A DNA stretch of 64,000 bases from Halorubrum sp. GN11_10-6_MGM. Lineage in GTDB: Archaea > Halobacteriota > Halobacteria > Halobacteriales > Haloferacaceae. Where the stretch lies: positions 1 to 64,000 of the forward strand of contig NZ_SGUC01000014.1 of the NCBI RefSeq assembly GCF_005435165.1. The letters run 5' to 3'. Positions 55,617 to 63,919 of the stretch are shown piece by piece (the first letter of the stretch is position 1; every line of letters begins with the position of its first letter). The translations under genes were made by a program, and so were the position numbers. Under the pieces are notes generated by a model. That model saw only the letters and a list, made by a program, of their open reading frames with translations. It searched no databases and was not told where the DNA came from.

Positions 55617-56068
55617 TGGTCGCTCCCGATCAACAGAGGATATCGACATCATTCTCGAGGCCCTTTCTGAAACGGAGACTGAACAGCTGGTCACCGAAGT
55701 TGAAGACCGAGGATACTGGGGAATGGCGATGCCACTTGCTGAAATGTATTCGATGTTGCGTGATGGAGATCGGATCCGGATTGCAGAGGAAGGGGAGATG
55801 TACCCGAACTTCGAGACGTGGTTCGTCTCAAACGACGTTGAGCGTGAGGCACTTTCGAACCAACTTACCGTCGAATTCGATGACAGTCAGATCGAGATTA
55901 GCCCACTCGAACTCCAGATCGCATACAAACTTCGACTCGCACAAACGGCGAACAGTCTCAGCGGGAAGGATTTCGAGGATGCGCTCCACCTATATCTCAC
56001 CTTCGAGGAACGATTTAATATGGAAGCACTCGAACAATACGTTACAGAACTTGGAGTTGAGGACTACT

Positions 56069-56299
56069 ATGATGAACTCAGACAAGTTTGAGGACGCCTA
56101 CCGTCAGAACAGGGAGCAACGGCGGGCGATGATCAAGCGCTGGGCCGAGTACGTCCGTAGCCACGATGATGAAGAGTGGTCACGTCAACAGAATCTGCTG
56201 ATTAACTCTCAACTCCAGTCGGCAAATGAGCTGGCCGCAGCGGGCGAAACAGGTCCTGTTCGCTTCACAGCTGTCCGGGATCGACTCCGCGATCAGTGA
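56069..56299 (+). CDS. Small partner protein of the split nucleotidyltransferase gene
   Basis: The 76-residue helical, charged protein MMNSDKFEDAYRQNREQRRA overlaps the 3' end of the nucleotidyltransferase gene by 23 bases. It ends GETGPVRFTAVRDRLRDQ. Overlap and size fit the second member of a two-gene toxin-antitoxin unit. Family not recognised. A second start lies one codon later (56072). Confidence 0.6.
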   Translation: MMNSDKFEDAYRQNREQRRAMIKRWAEYVRSHDDEEWSRQQNLLINSQLQSANELAAAGETGPVRFTAVRDRLRDQ

Positions 56300-56459
56300 C
56301 GGGAACGCCGAAGCATATGTCTCGCTCTTTCGAGCAGTGCTGTGACGAACACGAGTAGAAGTGTTTGTCACTACAGAAACAAACCGCACTAGACAGTGTG
56401 TAGCGGGACAAGCGCTTCTGACGCGAGCGTTCGTTTCGTCTCCTCACGGTTGCGACGAA

Positions 56460-56920
56460 GCGTGCACATTTCTGAGGAGTGTTCGTGGTAGTACGCGAGC
56501 GCGGTGGAAAGCCGTACTTCTTCGCGCCGACGCTCGTCTACGACAAGCGGTGTGCGACGTTCAACAATGACCACGCGACACTCCCAACCGTTGAACGGCG
56601 CATCACCGCCGAGTACGTCTTCCCCGACGGGAACCGCGAGACGCCCCACTCAGAGTATCTGTGTACTGACGACTACGAAGGGACGGGCGCAGAATTCCAC
56701 TACCGCGACGGCGAGTGCTACCTTCACGTCCGAACAAAGGCGGACGTGGAATTCGAGACTGCCGACGAAGGCAACGGCGGACACAGCACAGTCCTCAGCG
56801 TTGACCCCGGATCGAAAATGCCGCCGTCACGTCAACAGGCACCTTCTGGAACGGATTGGAGTTGAATCACTGGCACCACGAGTTCGAGAAGCGACACGGG
56901 TCGCTCTAACAGCGTGAAAC
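56460..56920 (+). pseudogene. tnpB: Broken TnpB gene fragment
   Basis: One frame gives YDKRCATFNNDHATLPTVER to HSTVLSVDPG, matching the middle of the TnpB at 49802-51040. The next frame continues IENAAVTSTGTFWNGLELNH and ends at a stop after KRHGSL. It lacks both the N-terminus and the catalytic C-terminus and has a frameshift near 56815. Confidence 0.8.
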
Positions 56921-57004
56921 GCGGGCTACCCACCAAACCATCCAGTCGGTCGGACGTACCGAGACGAGACGCTACGACCACTTCTTACGGACTCTCTAGA
57001 ACCC

Positions 57005-57172
57005 TACTCTCTGAAGTCGTACCCGCTCTCGCGGGCGTTGACGTACGTCGTGTTGCCCTCTCGATCAGGGACGTAACACGGGCCATTGCCGCCGGTGTGG
57101 AACACTGGAGCCTCAATGTCGAGGCGTGTTTTCCGGTGGAGCAAAAGTGGCAACCGGTCTCGTAAGTGTTGA
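57005..57172 (-). pseudogene. Short C-terminal fragment of the restriction-endonuclease gene
   Basis: The minus strand reads HLRDRLPLLLHRKTRLDIEA-like sequence through PCYVPDREGNTTYVNARESG. It covers only the last 55 codons of the gene at 58750-59403 and is over 85 per cent identical. It lies directly before the toxin-antitoxin genes at 57274. Confidence 0.8.
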
Positions 57173-57273
57173 ATCGATTTTATTTTTGTCTGTGTGGAGT
57201 TACTGAAAATTCTGCGTAGCTAACTCAAAAGCCTACCCGAAAAGTTTTCACATTGTACAAATAATTGCGTATC

Positions 57274-57954
57274 ATGAAAAGAACAGGAGTGATTTTGGAC
57301 TTCCCATTTCCCGAAGAGCGGGTTTTCCGCTATCAGGCAATGCAGGATATTCTTCATCACCTCGTGAACAATCCATTCGAGGAGTTTACACAGCAAGAAC
57401 TCGCATCGATTACAGGGTCGGATGTCTCATCGGTTTCCCGGTCAGTCACGCTCCTTGAGAAGCTCGGTGTAATCGCTGTGAGTGATCAACGACCTGCTCA
57501 GATCACAGTTGATGCCGATCATCTTCAGCGATCAGATCCTGTTTTTTCGATACCACAGCCGAAGTTCCGGACGCCAATCCGGTCCTATCTTGATGATCTC
57601 GAGAGCCGCATTCAAGACGATGAGGAGATTGATGAACTCCTCGGGACCATTCTCTTCGGGAGTGTCGCTCGCGGAACAGCAGACCGCCGAAGTGATATTG
57701 ACCTGCTTGTCATCGTTGATGGGGATCTCACCTACGGACGGCGCATCTGTACATCGCTCGCGCGTGAGATTGAAGACAAATCATTTGACGGTCATCGCTA
57801 CGAGTTTGAGGTTCTCGTTGAAACGCCGGAAACAGCGATCTCACACGGAGCTGAACTTTCAGAGCTCTTCGATGAGGGATTGGTACTCACCACGTCGCCC
57901 CAACTACAGGAGCTGCGGCAAGACATCTATGCTCAGTCTCAAGGAGGGGTATAG
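57274..57954 (+). CDS. HTH-nucleotidyltransferase fusion protein
   Basis: The 226-residue protein joins an N-terminal winged helix (FTQQELASITGSDVSSVSRS) to a nucleotidyltransferase domain with TILFGSVARGTADRRSDIDL (about residues 125-145). The GSxARG...SDID active site is intact. Such fusions act as self-regulating antitoxins. The following small frame at 57957 starts like a partner (MPPDHNDIEPRYNN) but is cut short, so the toxin seems lost. Confidence 0.8.
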   Translation: MKRTGVILDFPFPEERVFRYQAMQDILHHLVNNPFEEFTQQELASITGSDVSSVSRSVTLLEKLGVIAVSDQRPAQITVDADHLQRSDPVFSIPQPKFRTPIRSYLDDLESRIQDDEEIDELLGTILFGSVARGTADRRSDIDLLVIVDGDLTYGRRICTSLAREIEDKSFDGHRYEFEVLVETPETAISHGAELSELFDEGLVLTTSPQLQELRQDIYAQSQGGV

Positions 57955-58058
57955 AGATGCCACCGGACCACAACGACATCGAACCCCGATATAATAACGT
58001 GAGCCTGAAGTGTCACTTGTCGCCCAAAGTAATTAACCAGCACAATCGTAGATGTCCC

Positions 58059-58349
58059 ATGGCAACCGAAGACATCTCCGCCCGACTCGGACAGCTTAAG
58101 CCGAAACTTGAGCAGGAGTATCCGATCAGCGAGTTAGGTATCTTTGGGTCGTACGCGCGTGGAGAACAACAGCCTGACAGCGATCTCGATATACTCGTCG
58201 CCTTCGAGCAACCAGTAACGTTGTTCGATCTCGTTCGGTTGGAAAACGAATTGACAGACAAGCTTGGTATCGAGGTCGATCTTGTGACAAAAGATTCGTT
58301 GAAGCCACAGGTTGAGACTCGCGTGAGTGACGATCTCGTCTTGGTATGA
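58059..58349 (+). CDS. mntA: MntA-type nucleotidyltransferase antitoxin
   Basis: The 96-residue protein has LGIFGSYARGEQQPDSDLDI, the GSxARGE...SDLD active site. It is a close paralogue of the orphan at 31867-32160. I chose the Met of MATEDISARL; the in-frame upstream stretch belongs to another remnant. It overlaps hepT by ATGA. Confidence 0.88.
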   Translation: MATEDISARLGQLKPKLEQEYPISELGIFGSYARGEQQPDSDLDILVAFEQPVTLFDLVRLENELTDKLGIEVDLVTKDSLKPQVETRVSDDLVLV

Positions 58350-58684
58350 CTGAGGTTCTGGATTATCTCGATGATATTCTTGACAGCGTCAAGAAGATCA
58401 AGCGATATACACGAGGGATGACCTACGAAGAGTTCACCGAGGATCAAAAGACAGTCGACGCGGTACTCCGAAATTTTGAGGTGATCGGCGAAGCAGCGAA
58501 GAACGTTCCTGATAATATCCGTCAAGAGTATGATGATGTGCCATGGTCAGAAATGGCTGGGATGCGCGACAAGCTGATCCACGGATACGCAACCGTCGAA
58601 CTACAGATCGTCTGGGCAACCATCCAAGAAGAGATTCCGAACTTGACCACACAGATCGAGTCCGCTCGAGACGAATTTGAGTGA
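58346..58684 (+). CDS. hepT: HepT/DUF86-family HEPN toxin
   Basis: The 112-residue protein has the catalytic motif MRDKLIHGY (R-x4-H-x-Y; the Tyr is the AMP acceptor in MntA-HepT pairs). It is full length and coupled to mntA by ATGA. The truncated copy at 32157 shares its first 20 residues. Confidence 0.9.
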   Translation: MTEVLDYLDDILDSVKKIKRYTRGMTYEEFTEDQKTVDAVLRNFEVIGEAAKNVPDNIRQEYDDVPWSEMAGMRDKLIHGYATVELQIVWATIQEEIPNLTTQIESARDEFE

Positions 58685-58689
58685 CGGAT

Positions 58690-58735
58690 TGTCGCTTGGA
58701 CCCACACCTAAAGCGGTGGGTTAGCTTACACCCTC
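58690..58735 (+). mobile_element. Solo TnpB-type scaffold hairpin
   Basis: CCCACACCTAAAGCGGTGGG (58700-58719) followed by TTAGCTTAC resembles the 3' scaffold hairpins of the tnpB-only elements here. No tnpB gene is attached. Confidence 0.4.
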
Positions 58736-58749
58736 GTTGTGACTCTACC

Positions 58750-59403
58750 CTATCTGAAGTCGTACTCACTCTCGCGGGCATTAACGTACGTCGTGTTCCC
58801 CTCGCGATCTGGGACATAACACGGGCCGTCGCCGGCGGTGTAGAACACTGGAGCCTCAATGTCGAGCCGCGTTTTCCGGTGGAGCAAGAGTGGTAACCGA
58901 TCACGTAAATCTTGGATAAGCGGTTCCCGCCGTGCGTAGAGGGTCCCGCGTGGGGGCCGGCGCTTGGTCAGCGGTCGGAGACGGTCGTTCCAGAGATCCT
59001 GTTCGGTGAGGATTCGCACATCAAGTTGCTGGGCCAACTCCCACGCACCGGCGGTCACGTAGCAGGCGATCGCGAGCACGGGCATCGCTCTCGCGAGGGC
59101 GGCCCGGAGGGCGATCGCTTCGACAGCGTCACGCTGGACGGGGGTGGTGTGCCAGTCTTTACACTCGACGACGAGGAAATCTGTGGGCTCACCACGGAAC
59201 TCGTCGCGGCGCGCGATCACGTCGGTTTCGAGCCCGAAGAGCTGCTCGTTGCGGGCCGTGGTGTACCCCCACTCCTCGAGCGTGTCGGCGACTTCCTCTT
59301 CGAACCAGCGCCCGTTTGTCGGGTCGTGATCCGGATCGCTGGTATCGTCGGGCGTGCCGACAGTGTCGATTCTGTCTGTCAGATCGCGAGTGTTGTCACT
59401 CAT
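58750..59403 (-). CDS. PD-(D/E)XK restriction-endonuclease-like protein, last gene of the RAMP operon
   Basis: The 217-residue protein starts MSDNTRDLTDRIDTVGTPDD. Its catalytic core is E in FEEEVADTLEEWGY, then LETDVIARRDEF and FLVVECKDW: an Mrr-like D...ExK site. The C-terminal half ends PCYVPDREGNTTYVNARESE and is the source of three truncated copies at 51939, 53632 and 57005. It overlaps the 81-residue gene upstream by eight bases, so it is the last gene of the operon. It should cut DNA; its specificity is unknown. Confidence 0.82.
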   Translation of the reverse strand: MSDNTRDLTDRIDTVGTPDDTSDPDHDPTNGRWFEEEVADTLEEWGYTTARNEQLFGLETDVIARRDEFRGEPTDFLVVECKDWHTTPVQRDAVEAIALRAALARAMPVLAIACYVTAGAWELAQQLDVRILTEQDLWNDRLRPLTKRRPPRGTLYARREPLIQDLRDRLPLLLHRKTRLDIEAPVFYTAGDGPCYVPDREGNTTYVNARESEYDFR

Positions 59404-59641
59404 CAGTTTGTTCCTCCACAGTGGCAGCTGCTTCAGCGTCGACGGCTGTCTCTTTGAGAGCGGTGGCGATCGTCTTGGCTTCTGTTGGGGACAGCACTGC
59501 GTAGATGATATCACGGTCGTCGCCGAAACTGAGCGTCACCCGCGTGTCGTCGGCGACTGTATCGACTTGGATGCTGCCGAGCACCTCTGGCGGGCGGTCA
59601 CGTCTGATGACCGTCTCCAGATCGAGGGCTGGTTCGCTCAT
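59396..59641 (-). CDS. Small acidic protein of the RAMP operon
   Basis: The 81-residue protein MSEPALDLETVIRRDRPPEV has an alpha/beta appearance (VTLSFGDDRDIIYAVLSPTE) and an acidic tail. Its start overlaps the stop of the winged-helix gene (ATGA) and its end overlaps the endonuclease start. Such tight coupling supports a joint function; it could be a small subunit. Not recognised. Confidence 0.65.
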   Translation of the reverse strand: MSEPALDLETVIRRDRPPEVLGSIQVDTVADDTRVTLSFGDDRDIIYAVLSPTEAKTIATALKETAVDAEAAATVEEQTDE

Positions 59642-60774
59642 TGGTGGGAGCCTCCGTCACGTTGGGGTGGTTGTGGTGGTGTAGCTGCTGTCGTGGGGGT
59701 GATAGTTGGTGACATTGGGTGGGTCTGGTGGCGTTGCTGGTGGCTGTGCGGCTGTCGGCTGTCGGTGGGTGTGTTTATTGGACACATGGTGTCGCTGGGA
59801 TTGGTGGCGAGTGAGATGGGTGGGCGTCTGTCCCACTCGGCGTGAGAGTGCCATCGGGTGTGGCCACTGGCTGGAGTCGTCGGTCCAGTAGCGGTGGCTG
59901 GGTGTCGGTTCGTCGACGACGATGGTGTGGGCTGGTCGCTGTGGTCCGAGAGCCACGCCGTTACCGGTGGTGTCCTTATGTCTGGGTGGACTGACTCCGT
60001 CGTCGTCCACCGGCGGTGGCCGTTCACCTGGACGGCGTGAACACGGTCGAGCGCGCGGACATCTTCGAGTCGACGATCGTAGCTACTCGCAGAAATGTCG
60101 GCTCGTTCGAGTATTTCGGTACGGCCCAGCGGGTTGTCGGCTCTGAGTAGTGTGGCGTACAGCTTGGTCGCTGTCGGCGTGAGATCCGGCCGGAAGCGTG
60201 TCGCTTTGAGGGTTGCTGCGGCGCGTTCGACGTCGGCTGGGGTTGGCGTTCGGGATTCGGCTCGCGCCCGCAAGAGGCTTCCCACGACGTCGTAGGGACA
60301 CGCTTGTTGTGGCGTGTCCGACGGGCCGAACGACCTGAGACACAGCCGGACGAGCCGGTGTTTTTGCTTGGGAGTCCACTGGACGTCGTGGGCCGTCGCG
60401 ATCTCGTCGATCACCCGTCGGATGGCCGGGTAGGTGGTACCGTCGACGACGGGGATCTCGAGTGTGGGTGCGGCTTCGGTTCCGTCGGCGATTGCGTTGC
60501 GGACGGTAGCGAGTTCCTCGCTCAGCGCCGTGGTGATCTCATCGCGGAGTGTCGTCGCCGTCGGGCCGGCGATGACCCACGACATCGTGAGATCGAGTTG
60601 TGTGTCGGACTCGACCTCGTAGGGGAGTCGCCGGCACAGCTTAGCGGGCCGGTCTTCGAACAACATGCGGTACCCCGAGTGGATTCCGTAGACGGACTGT
60701 TTCCTTGTTGTTACAATGTGATCTACTTTATATGAATTGACCGAACGAGACACTTCAGAGCCCTTGCCGGTCAT
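59638..60774 (-). CDS. Winged-helix protein with low-complexity tail, RAMP operon
   Basis: The 378-residue protein has an N-terminal alpha/beta part, a predicted winged helix at about 215-275 (LGRTEILERADISASSYDRR) and a Pro/Thr/His/Gln-rich tail from about 285 to the end. The tail is probably disordered. It starts 10 bases after the RAMP gene upstream. It could be a DNA-binding subunit or a local regulator. No family recognised. Confidence 0.6.
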   Translation of the reverse strand: MTGKGSEVSRSVNSYKVDHIVTTRKQSVYGIHSGYRMLFEDRPAKLCRRLPYEVESDTQLDLTMSWVIAGPTATTLRDEITTALSEELATVRNAIADGTEAAPTLEIPVVDGTTYPAIRRVIDEIATAHDVQWTPKQKHRLVRLCLRSFGPSDTPQQACPYDVVGSLLRARAESRTPTPADVERAAATLKATRFRPDLTPTATKLYATLLRADNPLGRTEILERADISASSYDRRLEDVRALDRVHAVQVNGHRRWTTTESVHPDIRTPPVTAWLSDHSDQPTPSSSTNRHPATATGPTTPASGHTRWHSHAEWDRRPPISLATNPSDTMCPINTPTDSRQPHSHQQRHQTHPMSPTITPTTAATPPQPPQRDGGSHQ

Positions 60775-60784
60775 TGTTCTGTTG

Positions 60785-61720
60785 TCAGTACTCCGATGTC
60801 GGCTTTGCTAGGCGTTTCTTAGCGTTCGTTTCATCCGGAGTGACTGGTGTCACTCGAAGCTCTCCGAAGCCGTACTTCGAGTGGGTCCCGACGCGGGTGA
60901 CCCCGGAGATCGCGGTCTCCACCGGACGATCACCGCCATAGCCGACGACGACGCCGTGATCGACCGTCTCCAACTCGTAGACATCGTCACCCTCGATGAC
61001 CTTCTCCAGTCGGTGGCGCAGGTGTGCTTCGTCATCTACGCTCCACCACCAAGGCACGTTCACGTTGTTCGCATTCGGGTACTCCGACCGAAGGACGAAT
61101 GGCGTCACGAGTTCAAGGATGAGCGCCTCACTGTCTTCGAGACGCGAGTAGTCCAAAGCCTCCAGGTCAACGACCTGCGTATCTTTCAGCGTGGTCGTCC
61201 CGTAGCCGTAGTTCCGTTTGCCGCCGAACTGGAGGCCCTCTAGCACGTCCTCACCGAGGGGCAGAACGTCCGGATCATCGGCGTGCAAGTAGGCATTCAC
61301 GTACCAGCGTGTGGTCTGTTGTTGTTTCCGAGCGTCAGCGGGCTGGCCCATGACTGTCTCGTGAGCTAGCGCCGGCATTCCGCTCTGGAACCGGATGTCA
61401 TGAGCGTTCAGCCCGTCACGGGGACGCGTATCGAGTAGCCACGGATGGTCGGGGTGTCGGAAGAGGAATAAGTCGTCGTAGCTCTCCACGTCGGGAAGCG
61501 ACGATCCCATGTACGGGCGCGTTCCGCTCGTTGAGTGTTCCTCAGGAAACCTCCCGAACTGGCCGGGGACGAACATCCCGTGGCTGGCGCTGATGTGCTG
61601 GTGGATGTCGTGTTCTAAGTACATCCCAAGCGCGTGGGAGATTGCGTTCCCCGAGACGTAGTAGGGATGCCCGAGGTAGTCCATATCGAGTTCCCAATGA
61701 ACCTGCTGGATGCGGGTCAC
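60785..61720 (-). CDS. RAMP-superfamily protein (Cas5/Csm4/Csf3-like)
   Basis: The protein is about 311 residues from a GTG at 61720, which overlaps the stop of the preceding gene (GTGA) and so is preferred over an upstream ATG. It has two glycine-rich loops of the RAMP type: GLQFGGKRNYGYGTTTL (about 190) and GTHSKYGFGELRVTP (about 285). It also has the early YYVSGNAISHALG helix. RAMP proteins with two such folds cap crRNA in CRISPR effectors. Specific subtype cannot be decided by eye. Confidence 0.65.
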   Translation of the reverse strand: MTRIQQVHWELDMDYLGHPYYVSGNAISHALGMYLEHDIHQHISASHGMFVPGQFGRFPEEHSTSGTRPYMGSSLPDVESYDDLFLFRHPDHPWLLDTRPRDGLNAHDIRFQSGMPALAHETVMGQPADARKQQQTTRWYVNAYLHADDPDVLPLGEDVLEGLQFGGKRNYGYGTTTLKDTQVVDLEALDYSRLEDSEALILELVTPFVLRSEYPNANNVNVPWWWSVDDEAHLRHRLEKVIEGDDVYELETVDHGVVVGYGGDRPVETAISGVTRVGTHSKYGFGELRVTPVTPDETNAKKRLAKPTSEY

Positions 61721-62499
61721 GCATTCGCCCTCCGAGTTTCGAGATCTTCGAGATACTGGAGCGCCGTGCTCCAACTCCAAATTCGCCGGAGGTTCGCATC
61801 GAGCATCATGTCATGCTTGTCGTGGTTGACGTCGAGCGGGTGTGCGGTGAGACGCTTCCATGCCGACGCCCACGACCGCCACGGACGGCTTCCAAGGCGG
61901 GCCCACGGTTGCCCGTTCGTGTTCTCGTCAATCCGGAGCGCGAAGCGGTCGCCTGCGTAGACCGTCCGGTGGGACACGATCTCCTCGGCGTCGTCCACGA
62001 CTAAGAGGAGATCGGCGAACTCGTGACCGGCGCGGTAGTTGTACAAGAGCGCTGCCACGAGCAGCGTGTGGTACTTCAGACTCGTGTAGGGGTAGTAGAT
62101 ACTCTCGTTGAAGCCGCTCGCTACGTCTGACATGAGCCACGCCCGATGCATCGTTTCAGGATCGGAGCCCGTCAACAGATCGGTGATGGCCTCAGAGAGG
62201 CGTGGGCGGGAGAATTTCTTGGAGTGGTAATAGGACTCGCCCGTCAGCAGCGAGAGTCGGTGGTGCGTCTCATGGGTGTCCACCGTCTGCTCGGGCTTCC
62301 CAGTGGGTCGTGAGAGCGCCGCCGCGTTGCCGTCCGCGCCGTGCGGGACAGTCTGGTTCACTGAGATACCGTGGAAGGTGTCTGGTGCCGCGTCATGCGT
62401 CTTGCCGTTCAGCTTGTGGGCATCATGTCGATAGGCCGCGACCATCACGTCCTGACTGCCGTCGCCTTGGAAGTTGCTGGGAGTGGCGTTCTTGCCCAT
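61717..62499 (-). CDS. Protein of unknown function between two RAMP genes
   Basis: The 260-residue protein (MGKNATPSNFQGDGSQDVMV) has a helical region SEAITDLLTGSDPETMHRAW and an N-terminal half rich in His and Asp. It begins directly after the stop of the Cas7-like gene and overlaps the next start by four bases. It might be a large- or small-subunit equivalent. No motif recognised. Confidence 0.6.
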   Translation of the reverse strand: MGKNATPSNFQGDGSQDVMVAAYRHDAHKLNGKTHDAAPDTFHGISVNQTVPHGADGNAAALSRPTGKPEQTVDTHETHHRLSLLTGESYYHSKKFSRPRLSEAITDLLTGSDPETMHRAWLMSDVASGFNESIYYPYTSLKYHTLLVAALLYNYRAGHEFADLLLVVDDAEEIVSHRTVYAGDRFALRIDENTNGQPWARLGSRPWRSWASAWKRLTAHPLDVNHDKHDMMLDANLRRIWSWSTALQYLEDLETRRANA

Positions 62500-63363
62500 C
62501 TACGGTCCCTCCTCGATGCGTTCTTCCAGTGCCTCCACAAACGTCGGGCGGTACGTTGCGGCCCACTGGTTGTCCTTTTCGTCCATCGCGTTTGTGTTGC
62601 CCTTCCCGCGGTCGAAGACGCGCTTCAGTTCGCGTTCCTCGTAGAGCGGATTGATGAGATAGCAATCGACGATTCCCGCGCCGAAGTTCCGCGCGCCGCC
62701 CAGCTGGTGCATGAAGTCCGTCTTGTGTCCATCGAGGAAGTCAATCCCTTCTGCGAGCAGGCCGATGAACTCCGGTTTCACCTCCCGGAAGGAGAGGTGC
62801 CAGCAGCCGTCAAGATTGGCGACAGCGTCCACCTCGGCGTTCCGGAGCGGTTCGCGGTTGTCTTCCCGATTGCGGGAGACGATATTCCGGTTGAGTCGCC
62901 GGTAGTGGCCTTCGGCCTGTCCGCGAGTGTAGTCCACGCTGGAGCGGACGGGGTTGAACTTGATCGGCCGACGCATCACTTTCCCTGGCTGGTTGTCGAA
63001 GCCGCCGAAGAGGTCGAAGACCACGCAGCCGTGGTCGTCCTCCGGATCGTCAATGCATGCGCCCTTCTCGTGGTAGCCATCTTCGAGATCGCGCTCGTAG
63101 ACATCGTCCTTCATGAAGTTCGCGTTGGCCTCGCCGGGGTGGCAAGCGGTGCCGTCGTACTCGGTGACGATGCGTTCCATCCCGTGACGGAGCCAGCCCG
63201 AAAGCGGGAACGCAGGGATGATGCCGCCGATCTGGTTCTGTGGGTCGTCGTCGTTATAGTTGCCGTTTGAGGCGTGATGGCGGTCAGTTATGATCGAGTC
63301 ATTGACCACCAACAGGTCAGTCTGGATGCGAACGAACACGTCACGGCTGATGTCGTCAATCAT
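62500..63363 (-). CDS. Cas7/Csm3/Csf2-like RAMP protein
   Basis: The 287-residue protein starts MIDDISRDVFVRIQTDLLVV. Its features match backbone RAMP proteins: IIPAFPLSGWLRHGMERIV (the insert-helix after beta 1), GCVVFDLFGGFDN (like the LFG of Csm3/Cmr4) and the C-terminal glycine-rich loop QLGGARNFGAGIVDCYL. I chose this Met because upstream codons overlap another gene. Such proteins polymerise along crRNA. Strong structural hint, though no search was possible. Confidence 0.7.
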   Translation of the reverse strand: MIDDISRDVFVRIQTDLLVVNDSIITDRHHASNGNYNDDDPQNQIGGIIPAFPLSGWLRHGMERIVTEYDGTACHPGEANANFMKDDVYERDLEDGYHEKGACIDDPEDDHGCVVFDLFGGFDNQPGKVMRRPIKFNPVRSSVDYTRGQAEGHYRRLNRNIVSRNREDNREPLRNAEVDAVANLDGCWHLSFREVKPEFIGLLAEGIDFLDGHKTDFMHQLGGARNFGAGIVDCYLINPLYEERELKRVFDRGKGNTNAMDEKDNQWAATYRPTFVEALEERIEEGP

Positions 63364-63919
63364 CGTGTCGGTGTGTCTGCTGGTAGTCGGCGTCCGATTT
63401 GCTCGCGTTAGGGCGATCCGAGGCGGTGGGCAGTTTTGACACCCACTCAGTCTCGCATGCGGAGTCGTCATCCGGGCGGGCGTGGTGCTGGATAACGGTG
63501 AGCAGCGGTATTGGTTCCCGCTGGTGTTGGTGGGTTGGTAGCCGCTCCGTCGAGGCATTCGGGTGGACGTGTGCGCTTGAGGTTGCCGTGGGGCTGGTGA
63601 CGACGATCGTCGGATCGAGTAAGACGTATGTCGTCGATTGTGCGCGGGTGTCAGCACACGTTCCGATGTGGCCTGTGAGGACGTATTCACGAACGCCACG
63701 TGTGAATACTGTCGGGTGTTCGTGGCTGTCGAAGCCGCACATGATGTAGCCGATCGCGTACGTGGGCTCGCCCGCAGCCCGATAGGCGTAGGCGGTGATA
63801 TCGTCGCCTTCCCGGAAGGGTTGCTTACACACTTGGCAAGCTGGTTGTTCTGTGTTGAGTGAGATGCGTGTGAGTTGCTGAAGATGTGCGACCGATCTGC
63901 TGCTGCGATGTCGCTGCAT
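63356..63919 (-). CDS. Cys4 protein at the head of the visible RAMP operon
   Basis: The protein is about 187 residues from MQRHRSSRSVAHLQQLTRIS. It has CQVCKQPFREGDDITAYAYR, YIMCGFDSHEH and HIGTCADTRAQ, a probable Cys4 zinc site, then VLLDPTIVVTSP and a disordered tail. Similar stand-alone proteins are, from memory, common in haloarchaeal accessory DNA. It overlaps the Cas7-like gene by eight bases. Type IV Csf1 is also a Cys4 protein next to a Cas7, but identity is not shown. Confidence 0.6.
   Translation of the reverse strand: MQRHRSSRSVAHLQQLTRISLNTEQPACQVCKQPFREGDDITAYAYRAAGEPTYAIGYIMCGFDSHEHPTVFTRGVREYVLTGHIGTCADTRAQSTTYVLLDPTIVVTSPTATSSAHVHPNASTERLPTHQHQREPIPLLTVIQHHARPDDDSACETEWVSKLPTASDRPNASKSDADYQQTHRHDD

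Larger units (their letters stand above)
53986..56091 (+). pseudogene. AbiEii/DUF6036-like nucleotidyltransferase gene split by a TnpB element
   Basis: The 5' part (53986-54122) encodes MELTENTLTVSRALSELDKD to VSGYIAILT. The 3' part (55617-56091) continues GRSRSTEDIDIILEALSETE to the stop. Removing 54123-55616 restores one frame of 203 codons across ...ILT-GRSRSTEDID, the nucleotidyltransferase active-site segment. The interrupted protein is non-functional. A small partner gene overlaps its 3' end. Confidence 0.85.
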
